A stretch of DNA of 64,000 nt from Nelumbo lutea (lineage: Eukaryota > Streptophyta > Magnoliopsida > Proteales > Nelumbonaceae), in assembly GCA_022828595.1 (NCBI GenBank), contig JAKGHH010000001.1, positions 118,432,999 through 118,496,998 on the forward strand. The letters are read 5' to 3'. The notes beneath the pieces are model-generated. The model saw nothing but the letters and a program-made list of their open reading frames with translations, had not been told where the DNA came from and made no database searches. Of the stretch, positions 10,582 to 20,610 are shown one piece after another. Made by a program: the position numbers and the translations under genes. Position 1 is the first letter of the stretch, and every line of letters begins with the position of its first letter.

Positions 10582-12743
10582 TTGAGAAATTTTGTACATC
10601 ATGGCAATAATAATAATAAAGCAGGTCGGCACGGGGGGCAGAATAAAGAAACCCCCAAGTCCAGCAGACAGGCGGAGCAACCGCAGGGACAGCCTCCTGA
10701 CGAGAGACCAGTCCGAGGGACCATCCACGTAATTGTTGGAGGATCAATTGTCGCGGGCTGCACCTCGGCAGCAGCTCGGTCATTAGCTCGTGAAACCGCC
10801 AAAGAAGAGTTAAACCCCCCGAAGCAGCCAAGCATGGAGGAGTCGATCTTCTTCACTAAAGACGACGCGCGAGGAGTCCACTACCCCCACGATGACGCGC
10901 TCGTCATCAAGATCAAGGTCAATGACTTCGAAGTCAAACGTGTCCTGGTAGATTCGGGTAGCTCGGCAGACATCCTTTTCAAGGCAGCCTTCAATCAGCT
11001 TCAGATCCCAGAGGGTGACCTGAAGCCCGCAAGCACTCCACTGGTGGGATTCAGCGGCGAGGAGGTCAGGCCGTTAGGGAAAGTCACTGTGCCAGTGGAG
11101 GTCGGTACGTGGCCCAGTGTGATAAGGCTCAATCACGAGTTCCTGGTGGTTGCAACCCCCTCTCCATACAACGTGATAGTGGGCCGACCCATCACCCACA
11201 TCCTGCGAGCAGTAGTCTCCACCTACCACCTAGCGATGAAGTTCCCTACAGGCTTCAGAGTCGGAGTGGCGTGGGGCAATCAGCTCGAATCCCGCAAATG
11301 CTACGTAGCCGCCCTCAAAGGAAAGGCCAAGGTAGCTGACGACCTCGAGCTGGGACGACCCGCAGAGCAGTTCGCAAAGCGGGCCACACTTACTGAAGAG
11401 ACCATCCCCGTCCCGACCTCGATTGACAATCCAACACGGGTACTTCAGATCGACGCTTCTGTTGAGGAGCCCCTACGGTCTCAACTGGTGTTCTTACTCA
11501 AAAATTTAGATGTTTTTGCATGGTTGGCGGCAGAAATGCCCGGCATAGACCCCAACATTATCACTCACAGACTTAACACTGATCCTTCAGTTAGGCCCGT
11601 TAGACAAAAGAAGCGCAACCTAGCCCCAGAACGATGGAGGGCAGTCGACGAGGAGGTCGGGAAACTCCTTGCAGCCGATTTTATCAGGGAAGTCCATTAC
11701 CCGAGCTGGGTAGCCAACCTCGTTCTGGTGAAAAAGGCAAACGGTAAGTGGCGCATGTGCGTTGACTACATCGACCTGAACTGGGCTTGCCCAAAAGACT
11801 GCTTCCCACTTCCTAGGATCGACCGCCTAGTGGATGCGACCTTGGGGCACGAGTTGCTGCACTTCTTGGACGCCTATTCAGGCTATAACCAAATAAAAAT
11901 GGACCCAGCAGACGAGGAGAAGACCGCCTTCATAACCGAATTTGGCATGTACTGCTACAAGGTCATGCCCTTTGGGCTGAAGAACGCTAGGGCTACTTTT
12001 CAGAGACTTGTAAATAAGCTGTTTGAACCACTTGTTGGCACAAAAGTAGAGTGTTATGTTGACGACATTGTCGTCAAAACCCAATTTTCACATGAATTAG
12101 TACAAGATTTACACTCAGTCTTTGAAATCTTGCGTAGATTTAATATGAAGTTAAATCCGAATAAGTGCGTCTTTGGTGTCACCTCGGGTAAATTACTGGG
12201 GTTCATCATCAACCGGCAAGGCATTGAGGCCAATCTGGACAAAATCGAGGCCATCCTAGAAATGAGACCACCTCGAAAGTTAAAAGAGGTCCAGAAGCTG
12301 AATGGCCGGTTGGCCGCCCTAAGTCGCTTTTTGTCCAAGTCCGCGGATCGCTGTCTGCCTTTCTTTAAAGCATAAAAGGCAAAGGCTTTGAATGGACTGA
12401 AGAGTGCCAGCTCGCGTTCGACGAGCTCAAAAGGCACCTCGCCAGCATCCCAGTCTTGACCCAGCCCGAAGTAGGTGATGTTTTAGAACTATACCTCTCG
12501 GCGAGTGACGAGGTGGTCAGCTCGGTACTAATAAGAGAAGTAGATCGGGTCCAACGACCCGTCTATTATGTTAGTAAAATGTTGTAGGGAGCAGAGACGA
12601 GGTACCCGGAGATAGAAAAGTTAGCCTATGCGCTGGTTATAACAGCCCGAAAGCTCTGCCCATACTTCCAAGCTCACACCATCGTTGTCCTTACCAATTA
12701 ACCTCTGAGGCAAGTTTTACTCAAGCTCGAGGTCTCGGGAAGG
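10582..12743 (+). pseudogene. Protease-reverse transcriptase-RNase H of element 2
   Basis: A single 597-residue frame (10582-12375) carries the protease signature VDSGSSADILF, GFSGEEVRPLG, the linker LDVFAWLAAEMPGID, and RT motifs VKKANGKWRMCVDY, FLDAYSGYNQIKMDP, VMPFGLKN and ECYVDDIVVKT. A one-base deletion at about 12373 ends the frame with TAA just after KSADRCLPFFKA. The connection/RNase H block then continues in another frame with further stops at about 12587 and 12700. Protease and RT catalytic residues look intact. The break lies between RT and RNase H. Confidence 0.92.
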
Positions 12744-14708
12744 TTGACAAAATGGGCCATCGAGTTCAGCGAGTATGAGCTTCAGTACAAACCGCGAACC
12801 GCTATCAAGGCCCAAGCCTTGGCAGATTTCATCGCAGAATTCACCTTTAGCTCCGAAGTCCCCAGGCCGGTAGAACACGAGGCCCCCAGTATGGGAGAGC
12901 TCAGAGTTCCTGGACCGATTGAACTCGAGCACCGTGAAGTAGCAACCAGCGTTGCATCTCTCCTAGTTAGGCCAAGCCCGAACTGGAATGATGAACCCTG
13001 GATCCTTCACGTAGATGGCTTGTCAAATCGGCAAGGCAGCGGAGCTGGGATCGTTCTGTATGGACCAAGCGGTGTGAAATTGGAGTACGCGCTACGCTTT
13101 GAGTTCGTGGCATCCAACAATGAAGCAGAATACGAGGCGCTGCTAGCCGGGCTGGACCTTGCAAAGGAGGTGAAAGCCAAGCACATTGTCGTCTGCAGTG
13201 ACTCTCAGCTCGTGGTGAATCAAGTCCTGGATGAGTACGAAGCTCGCGAACCAACTATGGTAGCATACTTAGCCAAAGTGAGAGAGACTCTGCTTAGCTT
13301 CCGGTCACACTTCATCCGACAAATCCCGAGACCAGAGAACACTGAGGCCGATGCCCTGTCATGGTTAGCCAGCATGGGAGACAACACCATGAGGACTGTG
13401 TATATAGAAAACTTACCTCGGCCTAGCATTCTCAGGGGGGCAGAGGAGGTCGCTCCCGTCATTCAAGCAGAGCCGAGCTGGATTGATCCACTCATGAGCT
13501 TTCTGCTACATTGGGCCCTCCCCGTAGACCGTAATGCTGCCAGGAGGGTAGAGTGCCAGGCATCCAAATACGTCATGATAGACGGACGACTGTACCGAAG
13601 GTCCTACATGCTCCCCTACCTGCGCTGCCTGCGACCCTCGGAAGCCGAGCTCGTCCTCCACGACACTTATGAAGGCCTGTACGGTGGACACTTGGGGGGC
13701 AAGGCCCTCGCTCAGAAAGCACTACGACAGGGGTACTACTGGCCAACCATGAAGGCAGATGCGACCGAGCTTGTCAAAAAATATGACAAGTGCTAGAAGC
13801 ATGCTAACATCCACCACCGCCCTGCCGCTGACCTGACATACCTCACTAGCCCATGGTCATTTGCACAATGGGGGATTGACCTACTCGGGCCATTCCCGCC
13901 AGCAACAGGGCAAAGAAGGTTCCTAGTGGTGGCAGTGGACTATTTCACAAAGTGGGTCGAAGCTGAACCTCTCACAACAATCACAACTCGGAACGTGTAG
14001 AACTTCATTTGGAAGAACATAGTGTGTTGTTTCGGATTACCTCGGGTACTGATCTCCGATAATGGCAAGTAGTTCGAAGACATCAAGTTCCAAAACTGGT
14101 GCCGAGACATGGGAATTCAGCAGAACTTCACCTCGGTGGCTTACCCTCAGGCGAATGGCCAAACAAAAGTTACGAACAGGGCTATCCTTCGAGGACTGAA
14201 AGCGCACTTGGACCGAGTTAAGGGACTGTGGACGGATGAGCTGCCTAGTGTACTTTGGAACTACCGTACCACGGAAAGGACTGCCACGGGAGAAACTCCC
14301 TTTAACCTTACATACGGCACTGAAGCAGTCATCCCAGCTGAGATTGAAGTCCCCTCGCTGAGACTAGAAGCATATGAAGACAGAGCAAACGAAGATGAGC
14401 TACGTACCAACCTCGACCTGCTAGACGAAGTACGGTACCTCGCGTACATTAGGACCACGGCCTATCAACAAAGGATAGCTCGGTACTATAACGCCAAGGT
14501 CAAAAAGCGAACTCTCCGCGCTGGCGACCTGGTTCTCCGCAAGGTTATGGCGCCTGAGCCTGGCGTTGGCAAGCTCAGTCCGAATTGGGAAGGACCTTAC
14601 CGAGTAAAGCAAGTACTCGGGGAAGGAACATACAAACTCGAAACCCTAGAAGGGAAACAAGTACCTCGGGCGTGGAGTATCGTCAACCTAAGACTATATT
14701 ACCCGTGA
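12744..14708 (+). pseudogene. Second RNase H and integrase of element 2
   Basis: The first part (12744-13796) is an RNase H domain (WILHVDGLSNRQGSGAGI, VVCSDSQLVVNQVLDEYEA) followed by the integrase zinc-binding region (HDTYEGLYGGHLGGKALA, KYDKC). A TAG follows KYDKC. The core continues with FAQWGIDLLGPFPP (first Asp) and LISDNGK (second Asp) and has in-frame TAGs at about 13998 and 14071. In the last part, from 14109, the position 35 residues after the second Asp, in QANGQTKVTNR, is Lys (codon 14166-14168) where the catalytic Glu is expected. A chromo-like tail GPYRVKQVLGEGTYKLETLEG ends at 14708. Integrase would be inactive even without the stops. Confidence 0.9.
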
Positions 14709-15335
14709 ACCACCGAACAGAGTGAACCACGAGTCACTCCCTTCTAGCCTTAGGGCCAATTTGTCGAACCAGCGACAACCTCGGCAACACGAGGTCCAGT
14801 CACCCCCTTAGCAGGGGCAAACTCCAGGAAAACAGTTTAGAGTGACCACGAGTCACTCCCTCCAGCCTAAGGGTCAACGCGCTAGGTTAACTGAAGACCT
14901 CGGCGCTATGCATGACTCTACCGCCTCGCCAGCATAGGCTTAGCATGCCAAAGACCAAAGGCGCCTCAAGAACAGACTTTTCGACTCCTAGCCTACCTCG
15001 GTATACGCTACTAGAGGTAAACGACAACCTAAATAGCCAAGCAGGCAGGTCGGGCACGCGCCTTACTATGCCTACCTCCGTATACACCGCTAAAACCTAA
15101 TGATCACCCTTACTAAGTGCAGGAAGACATTTCGGGGTGACAGCGGTAAAGGATCGCTCACCTCAGGAACTGAATTTACTAACTCAATAGCTCGGATAAG
15201 GCAAACACTCCGACAGAAGTGAATCACACAAGCGCTTAATAGAATATACATATATACTCTCATTGCATAAGTGTAATTTCATTACAGAATCCCAAGTACA
15301 AAGAAACAAGAAAAGAAAATACAAGTAGCACACAA
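14709..15335. repeat. Non-coding spacer of element 2 with short repeats
   Basis: This lies between integrase and the antisense gene. It contains a repeated unit built on CACGAGTCACTCCC followed by AGCCTnAGGG (14729 and 14849) and diverged CCTACCTCGGTATACGCTA / CCTACCTCCGTATACACC blocks (14992 and 15071). No coding frame is supported. Confidence 0.6.
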
Positions 15336-18061
15336 CTATTTGGAAGGCTTATCAGCCTTACTTGGGGCCTCTTCGGAGGCCTCCTCGGGGGTGTTAGCCA
15401 AGTTGGTGGTATCGGCCTCCTCGTTGCCGCCCTCATCGTCGGAGTCTGGGTCATCCGCGGCCTGACGGGCCATGTCGTCTGTAATGTTATAGATGGTGAA
15501 GGCACTTATGTCAAGGTCAGGGTATGTGTGCCTTATCCACCACCTGCCGAGCTTAAACCCCCTACGATAGGCCCGCGACATTACGTCGTCAAACCTAGAC
15601 AACTTGACATAGTCGATGATGGCCTGGGCCTTCGCCTCCCCGAGAGCTCCGTCGAAGATCTCGGTCTTCTCCTTGATGTCGGCTTTGAGGTACTCCACCT
15701 CGTGCTCCAAGGCCCCCTTGGCTTCCTTAAGCCCCTGCACTTCGAGCTGCGAAGCCCTTTGACACGCCTTGAGACTCTCCACCTCGAGCTTCAAGGCTTC
15801 CTGACCTGCTTTGAGCCCGTTCACCTTGGCCTTTAGCCTATCCCTCTTGCGGGCCAGCTCATCCTTCTCTAACAGCAGGGCTTCGATAAAGCTCTTCTGG
15901 GTGGTAGCGTCACTCTCCAACTGGTGAATCTTGCCCCGAGCTGCCCTCAGCTCAGTGTGAGCCGCGCGAGATGACTCCTCATCAGCCAAAGCACGCCTCA
16001 GGTGCTTGTCGGACTGAAAGGTCAGCACGTGCACAACAGTGTTCACCTGGCAGAAGGAGGTTGGTCGGTACTAAAGAAAGAAAAAAGAAAGAAAGGAGAG
16101 AGAGGTGGCTCTTAGGGAGTGAACTCACCACCATGGCGTGGGTTGCAGCGCGGGCCCCGAGCTGACCAGGGGAGAGTTCGACCCAATCTACAACCTCCGC
16201 AGTGATAACAACCCTCTTACTTCTTTCAAGGCTGATATCGGGATTCATGATGCTCTCTTCCTCCTCCTGAGTCCCCGAGCTGGATGCTGCCGTATCTGCG
16301 GCATGATGAGCCGATCCTTTGGAAACCTCGGCAGCAGCCCCAGCAGGATTTGGGACTTCAGCGGCAACCCCGGCTAGCTCAACGATCGACTCTACCACCG
16401 TGTCAGGCCCTCGAGGTGGTAAATCCCCCTCCAAGTCTCTCACTGGAGGGGCATCATGGAGCTCGGGCCCCGAAATGGGAGCCTGTGGGGGCTCGGGCCC
16501 CGAAGAGGGGACCTGCGGAAGATCGGGTTCAGGGGTAGGGGTCCTTGGGGATTCCATGCGCGCCTTCTTGGCAACCCGTTTCTTCCTCTTCTTCATCTGA
16601 CGGAGGAGCCTCGGACTGGTAATCCTCTCTTCCTCCATGGGACCTGCAACTAGACTTGTTCATGGGCCGGGCCGGGTTGGACTCGGGTCGGGCTTTGACT
16701 CTTTATTAACAAAAAAATGTTAGGCCCGTGCCCGAGCGCGACCCGACCAACGGGCCTACAACTTGGGCCCGAGTCCGGCCCTGATAAAAAGCCCGAAGCC
16801 CGAGCCCGAGCCCGAAGCCCGACCTAATAAAAGAAATTCAAAATTTTAATTCAGATGTTTTTTTCCCCTATTTAAATGAACAATGGGCTTATAAGTGAAT
16901 CAACAACCTTCTCAAATCAAAAAATTTATTCAAATGGACATCACATAGGTTTTTACTTAGGTTTAACTATAGGTCGGGCCGGGCTGGGCTATTTTGGCAA
17001 AGCCCGAGCCTGGCTTGAATTTTATGCAGGCCGGGCTTTTTGGCCCGAGGTTAAGCCCGCGGGCCCAAAAGCCTGTTCAAGCCCGTCCGGGGGCCGGGCC
17101 GGGCCGGTCCGCCCGTCGTGCCACCCGGCCCATGAACAGGTCTACCTGCAACAGAGCTCGGCGTCAGTAAGCCCGAAGACACTAGGCTGATTAAGAAAAA
17201 CACTAAAGTAGAAATTGACCTACCCGGGCTCAAACCGGCCTGAATGAGCTTCCCTTCGACAATGTAGTCCCTGTGATCGAACCCGGCCTGAGCCCATGAG
17301 TGAAAGGTTTCACACATCTTTCAGTTAAGAGCAATGCTGGGAGCTTGAGTGGCCACCCTCCAGTTGGTAAGGAAAGGCCACTTCGTGCTGCTCCAGACTA
17401 CAAAGTAGTCCCGCTTCCAGGCCGAGACCTTGCTTGGGAACTTATGCAGCATTTTGAAACCCGGGCAAGGGGACAGATAGTAGGTCTGCCCATGCTTGGG
17501 GGGAGTGCCAGAGGCACTCTTTTTTATTAACAAGATGGAACAAAGTATATCCGCGTCTAAAGGGAAGTTACGTTCGGAACAGAGGGAGATGGTCCCGACC
17601 AAGTTCCGAATAGAGTTGGGGTGGAGTTGGTCCAGCGTGATGCTGAAGCGCCTCAACACCTCGGGAATAAGGTGGTGGAGAGGGAGACGAAGCCCGCCAA
17701 CAAGTTGTTCCATGAAGATCACGATTTCATCTGGACCGTGCTCCCAAGGGAAGTTGCCGGTGGGAAGACTGTACGAATACTCCTCAGGTAGGTTGAACTG
17801 CTGGATGAGGTCTTGAAGCCTCTCCAGCGTCATAACAGATGGACTGAACTGGTCCGACGCTCGACCTCGACGAGAGGTAGATGCCTGTTTACCCGAGGTC
17901 ACCCGGGTCTCGTGGGAAGGTCGGGCGACGGCAGGGTCACCCTGACCCGAGGTACCCACCTCGGGTTCGTCTAAAAGACTGTCCCCGCTAGACATGGAAG
18001 GGAATGAACTGGAAGAAAAGGAGAAAAGGAAGCTCGGGGACTCACCGGGAAAAAGACGCAA
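15336..18061 (-). pseudogene. Antisense spliced gene inside gypsy element 2 (putative gypsy-type transposon domain plus coiled coil)
   Basis: I reconstruct three exons on the strand opposite to gag-pol: 18061-17224, 16643-16129 and 16046-15336. The donor cccgg|gtaggt at 17223 joins the acceptor ttgcag at 16645-16644. The donor gtg|gtgagt at 16128 joins the acceptor tgccag at 16048-16047 after a pyrimidine tract. Both junctions keep one frame. Exon 1 has a Ser-rich leader and a domain with FSITLDQLHPNSIRNLVGTI, SLCSERN and RDYFVVWSSTKWPFLTNWRV. That is the style of the Pfam family called putative gypsy-type transposon, a recollection not run here. Exon 2 is Pro/Glu-rich with a KKRKKR cluster. 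Exon 3 is a long coiled coil (heptads of L/K/E, about 120 residues) with an acidic tail. One TGA at 17321-17323 interrupts exon 1. Function is unknown. Confidence 0.75.
16651..17144. mobile_element. hAT-type MITE, copy 2, inserted at a splice acceptor
   Basis: This 494-bp relative of the element at 6135-6618 has ends TAGACTTGTTCATGGGCCGG and CCCATGAACAGGTCTA and a perfect 8-bp duplication cctgcaac (16643-16650 and 17145-17152). On the minus strand that target is gttgcagg, the 3' end of intron 1 of the antisense gene. The insertion therefore duplicated the acceptor AG and left one copy on each side. Confidence 0.92.
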
Positions 18062-18155
18062 CCGAACTAGAAGACCCGAGTTGAAGACTCCAAATGCGAG
18101 CTCAAGGCAGACGAAAGATACTTAGTGGCAAAAGAAAATGACCAGGATCCCCCAT

Positions 18156-18163
18156 TATTTATA
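18156..18163 (-). promoter_or_regulatory. TATA box for the antisense gene
   Basis: On the minus strand the sequence reads gactataaataat. TATAAATA lies about 95 bp upstream of the ATG at 18061. It is outside the 3' LTR, so the antisense gene appears to have its own promoter. The start site is not visible. Confidence 0.6.
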
Positions 18164-18451
18164 GTCGTTGGGCCCGGGCACCAATGGCCATGATCGAAGC
18201 GATCTAACGGTCCTCAAGAAAACCGGCTACGAGACTCTCGATGCGAAATTAGTTTAGCGTGTTTTTTGGCATCCGCGAAGTCCAGATCGTGTGACGTCCG
18301 CGCGTATGTTGTACGTAACCCAGGTTTTTCCTTCTGAACGAACCGGGCACCAGACCAGTCTAGTCAAGCGAGTTGCCCGATAGGGTGGCATGGGTACCGA
18401 GCCAAATCCACCCGGCGCACCGTGAACTCCCAGCGCTGGGTCACCACCCCC

Positions 18452-18473
18452 AGCACGGGGAGTGGGGGGCAAT
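18452..18473 (+). other. Polypurine tract of element 2
   Basis: The G-rich run agcacggggagtggggggca immediately precedes the 3' LTR at 18474. It is the expected primer site for plus-strand DNA synthesis. Confidence 0.75.
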
Positions 18474-19346
18474 TGATGGAGGGTGATTTGGCCCGACCTC
18501 GTAGCACGGGGACACGTGTGCGTGACTTGGCTCAACGAACAGCTCAGCCTAACAGCACAACCGCGACTCGGCGGAAGAGACACGCCGAGTCCTACGCTAT
18601 CCACTCGGCGGGTTAAGCAACTCGCCGAGGACTAACACCCGACTAACCTTGACTTTCACCAAGTGTGGGAGGTCCCGGGCTCCTCCCAGGGCTCGAGCTC
18701 CCCTCGAGGCCCGAGCTCTTCCTAAGGGGCTTTGAGCTCTCCCTCCCTAAGAAGGGAGCACCCCGGTTTCAGCTAAGTATCCCGAGGGAGAAGCACCTCG
18801 GGGCAGCACCACCCCCAACGTAGGCACCTCGGCACCTCAGTGCCAAGACAAACCTGCCCCAGGTAGTCCGGTGCACAGTAGCTCGACAGGCTGTGGGGAG
18901 GCCTGCCTGACATCCGTACCTACCGGACCCGGTGGCAGGGGTCTGATCCCTTGCCAGGCGGCGTTCTGTTTGCTGTCTCTGAAAAGCATGGCATGTCAGT
19001 TAAGTCCGTACCTGGCGATAGTACTCTGTAGCAGCAACCTGCGCCTGCCACACCTGCCCTGGCAGTAACGGCTAGGGCAGTGGCGGTTATGCCAGGTATG
19101 ACCGAGCTCCGACATAAAAGAACCCCAACTCTCATGAAGTAAAGGTATTGAAACTTAAAAACTTTGAGCACTCTTACTCTCGACTCTCTCTTTGAGATTT
19201 TCTCCAGTTCTAATTTAACCATCGGAGTGTTCCCACCGGGATAACTCCCCGGGAACCCTTCACTTTCTCCTTCCTCTCAGGTGTCGTTCGTTCCAATCAA
19301 AAGACATGTCACAGCTAGGTAAGAATGCCCAGGTTGTGCAGCATCA
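18474..19346 (+). repeat. 3' LTR of gypsy element 2
   Basis: It begins TGATGGAGGGTGATTTGGCC and ends GCAGCATCA. At 873 bp it is collinear with the 5' LTR except for one 17-18 bp indel and scattered substitutions. Confidence 0.93.
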
Positions 19347-20610
19347 ATATTCAACACACACCTAACCCATCCATTTACCACCCCTTTAAATAAAAAATCA
19401 AACACAGTATTTATATTTACTTCACATCAATTATAAACAAGCTAAATAGCCACATGAATCATAAACCAAATGAGAATAAGTGAGGAATTCAACACGACAA
19501 GAGCCCCTTTGAATTGAGGGTCCCATAAAATCAATCCATTTGTTAGAAAAATTCCTCATTCTGTCGATTCCCAAGTCAAATCGGTTGGACTTTTGCAGCC
19601 TTATTTCTATCAATTGCCTACCGGTGAATTATTGGTATGAAGACGTTTTTTTTTGTTATTCCTTAATTTTATTCTATGGGTTTTGTCAAATTTTCTTTTT
19701 GAGTTAGAGATATTTTAATTTTTCAGTATGAATTTTTTTGGATCAAAAATAAACCTTTCCAAAATTTTGAAGGTATTTGAAACCGTGGGTATCTATTAAA
19801 TAAAATTTGCCATATAAGACTTTAACATTTTCTCCCATTATGTAAATATGTACTTTTAATGGATAGACATTTATTCACTATTTTGTTAAAGTAATGTTTA
19901 AAATGCTTAAGTGTCAATAAATAAATTTATTATTACTTTTTTTGATTTTTCAAATAAATCAATTACCAAACGTTTTAATCAATAAACGTCCACCATTTCA
20001 AACACATACATTGTGATTTGTCATTCTGAGTCGATCCACTACCACTCGTCCGAGTTACTACGTCAAACCAATAATGAGTTGCAAAAACCGTCCAACTAAC
20101 GAGTCACCGGAAGCTTGAACTGTAAGAAAAGATGGGAGACGGCAGCAGGTTCATGTTGTTTTCCAACGGGCATCCAGGGGCATTTAAGTAACTCCAGCAC
20201 CTGAAAGCTCCAGCTGCTGATAGCAACTGGCGAGCGGTAGGCTTAACCTTAAACCGATTACCAGACAGCAGAGAGGCATGGAAAGGATGCCTCTCACTCT
20301 CTCACCTCACTAACTGATTAACTCTCATCATCTTACTCAGAGTCGAATTTAATGATGCTATCCTCTCCAATCCTCTCTGATAATTAAATCCCACTACCTT
20401 ATCAGTTTAATCTTACTCTTTCTTTGCTTCAACTTCTTTCTTTCTCTTTTCACACTCACACACCCACATCTTTTAGCTGGTGTTTTGATAACTCAGTGAT
20501 TTTTCTTCTTCTTCTTCTTGATCTCAAGTGTGTGAAACACAAGAAACACCATTTTCTTTTTTCTGTTTTGTTTCTTAGAAATTGCAGACTCGATTGAGGA
20601 GCGAGCTTCA
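19347..20610 (+). promoter_or_regulatory. Upstream region and leader of the NAT11-like gene
   Basis: About 700 bp of AT-rich DNA follow the gypsy 3' LTR. A pyrimidine-rich stretch at about 20290-20460 (ctctcactctctcacctcac and similar) follows and probably includes the transcribed leader. No certain TATA box was picked. The gypsy insertion ends about 1.26 kb upstream of the start codon. Confidence 0.45.

Larger units (their letters stand above)
7943..19346 (+). mobile_element. Ty3/gypsy Tat-type retrotransposon (element 2) with an antisense gene
   Basis: This 11.4-kb element is bounded by two LTRs of 856 and 873 bp with TGATG/CATCA ends. Flanking pentamers gtatt (7938-7942) and atatt (19347-19351) agree at four of five bases, consistent with an aged target duplication. 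The internal order on the plus strand is primer binding site, gag, protease, RT, RNase H, second RNase H, integrase, and a 630-bp spacer. An antisense spliced gene (15336-18061) and a polypurine tract before the 3' LTR follow. Pol has multiple stops, a frameshift and a replaced integrase catalytic Glu, so the copy is defective. It is the same family as element 1 at 1-5912 but points the opposite way. Confidence 0.95.
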
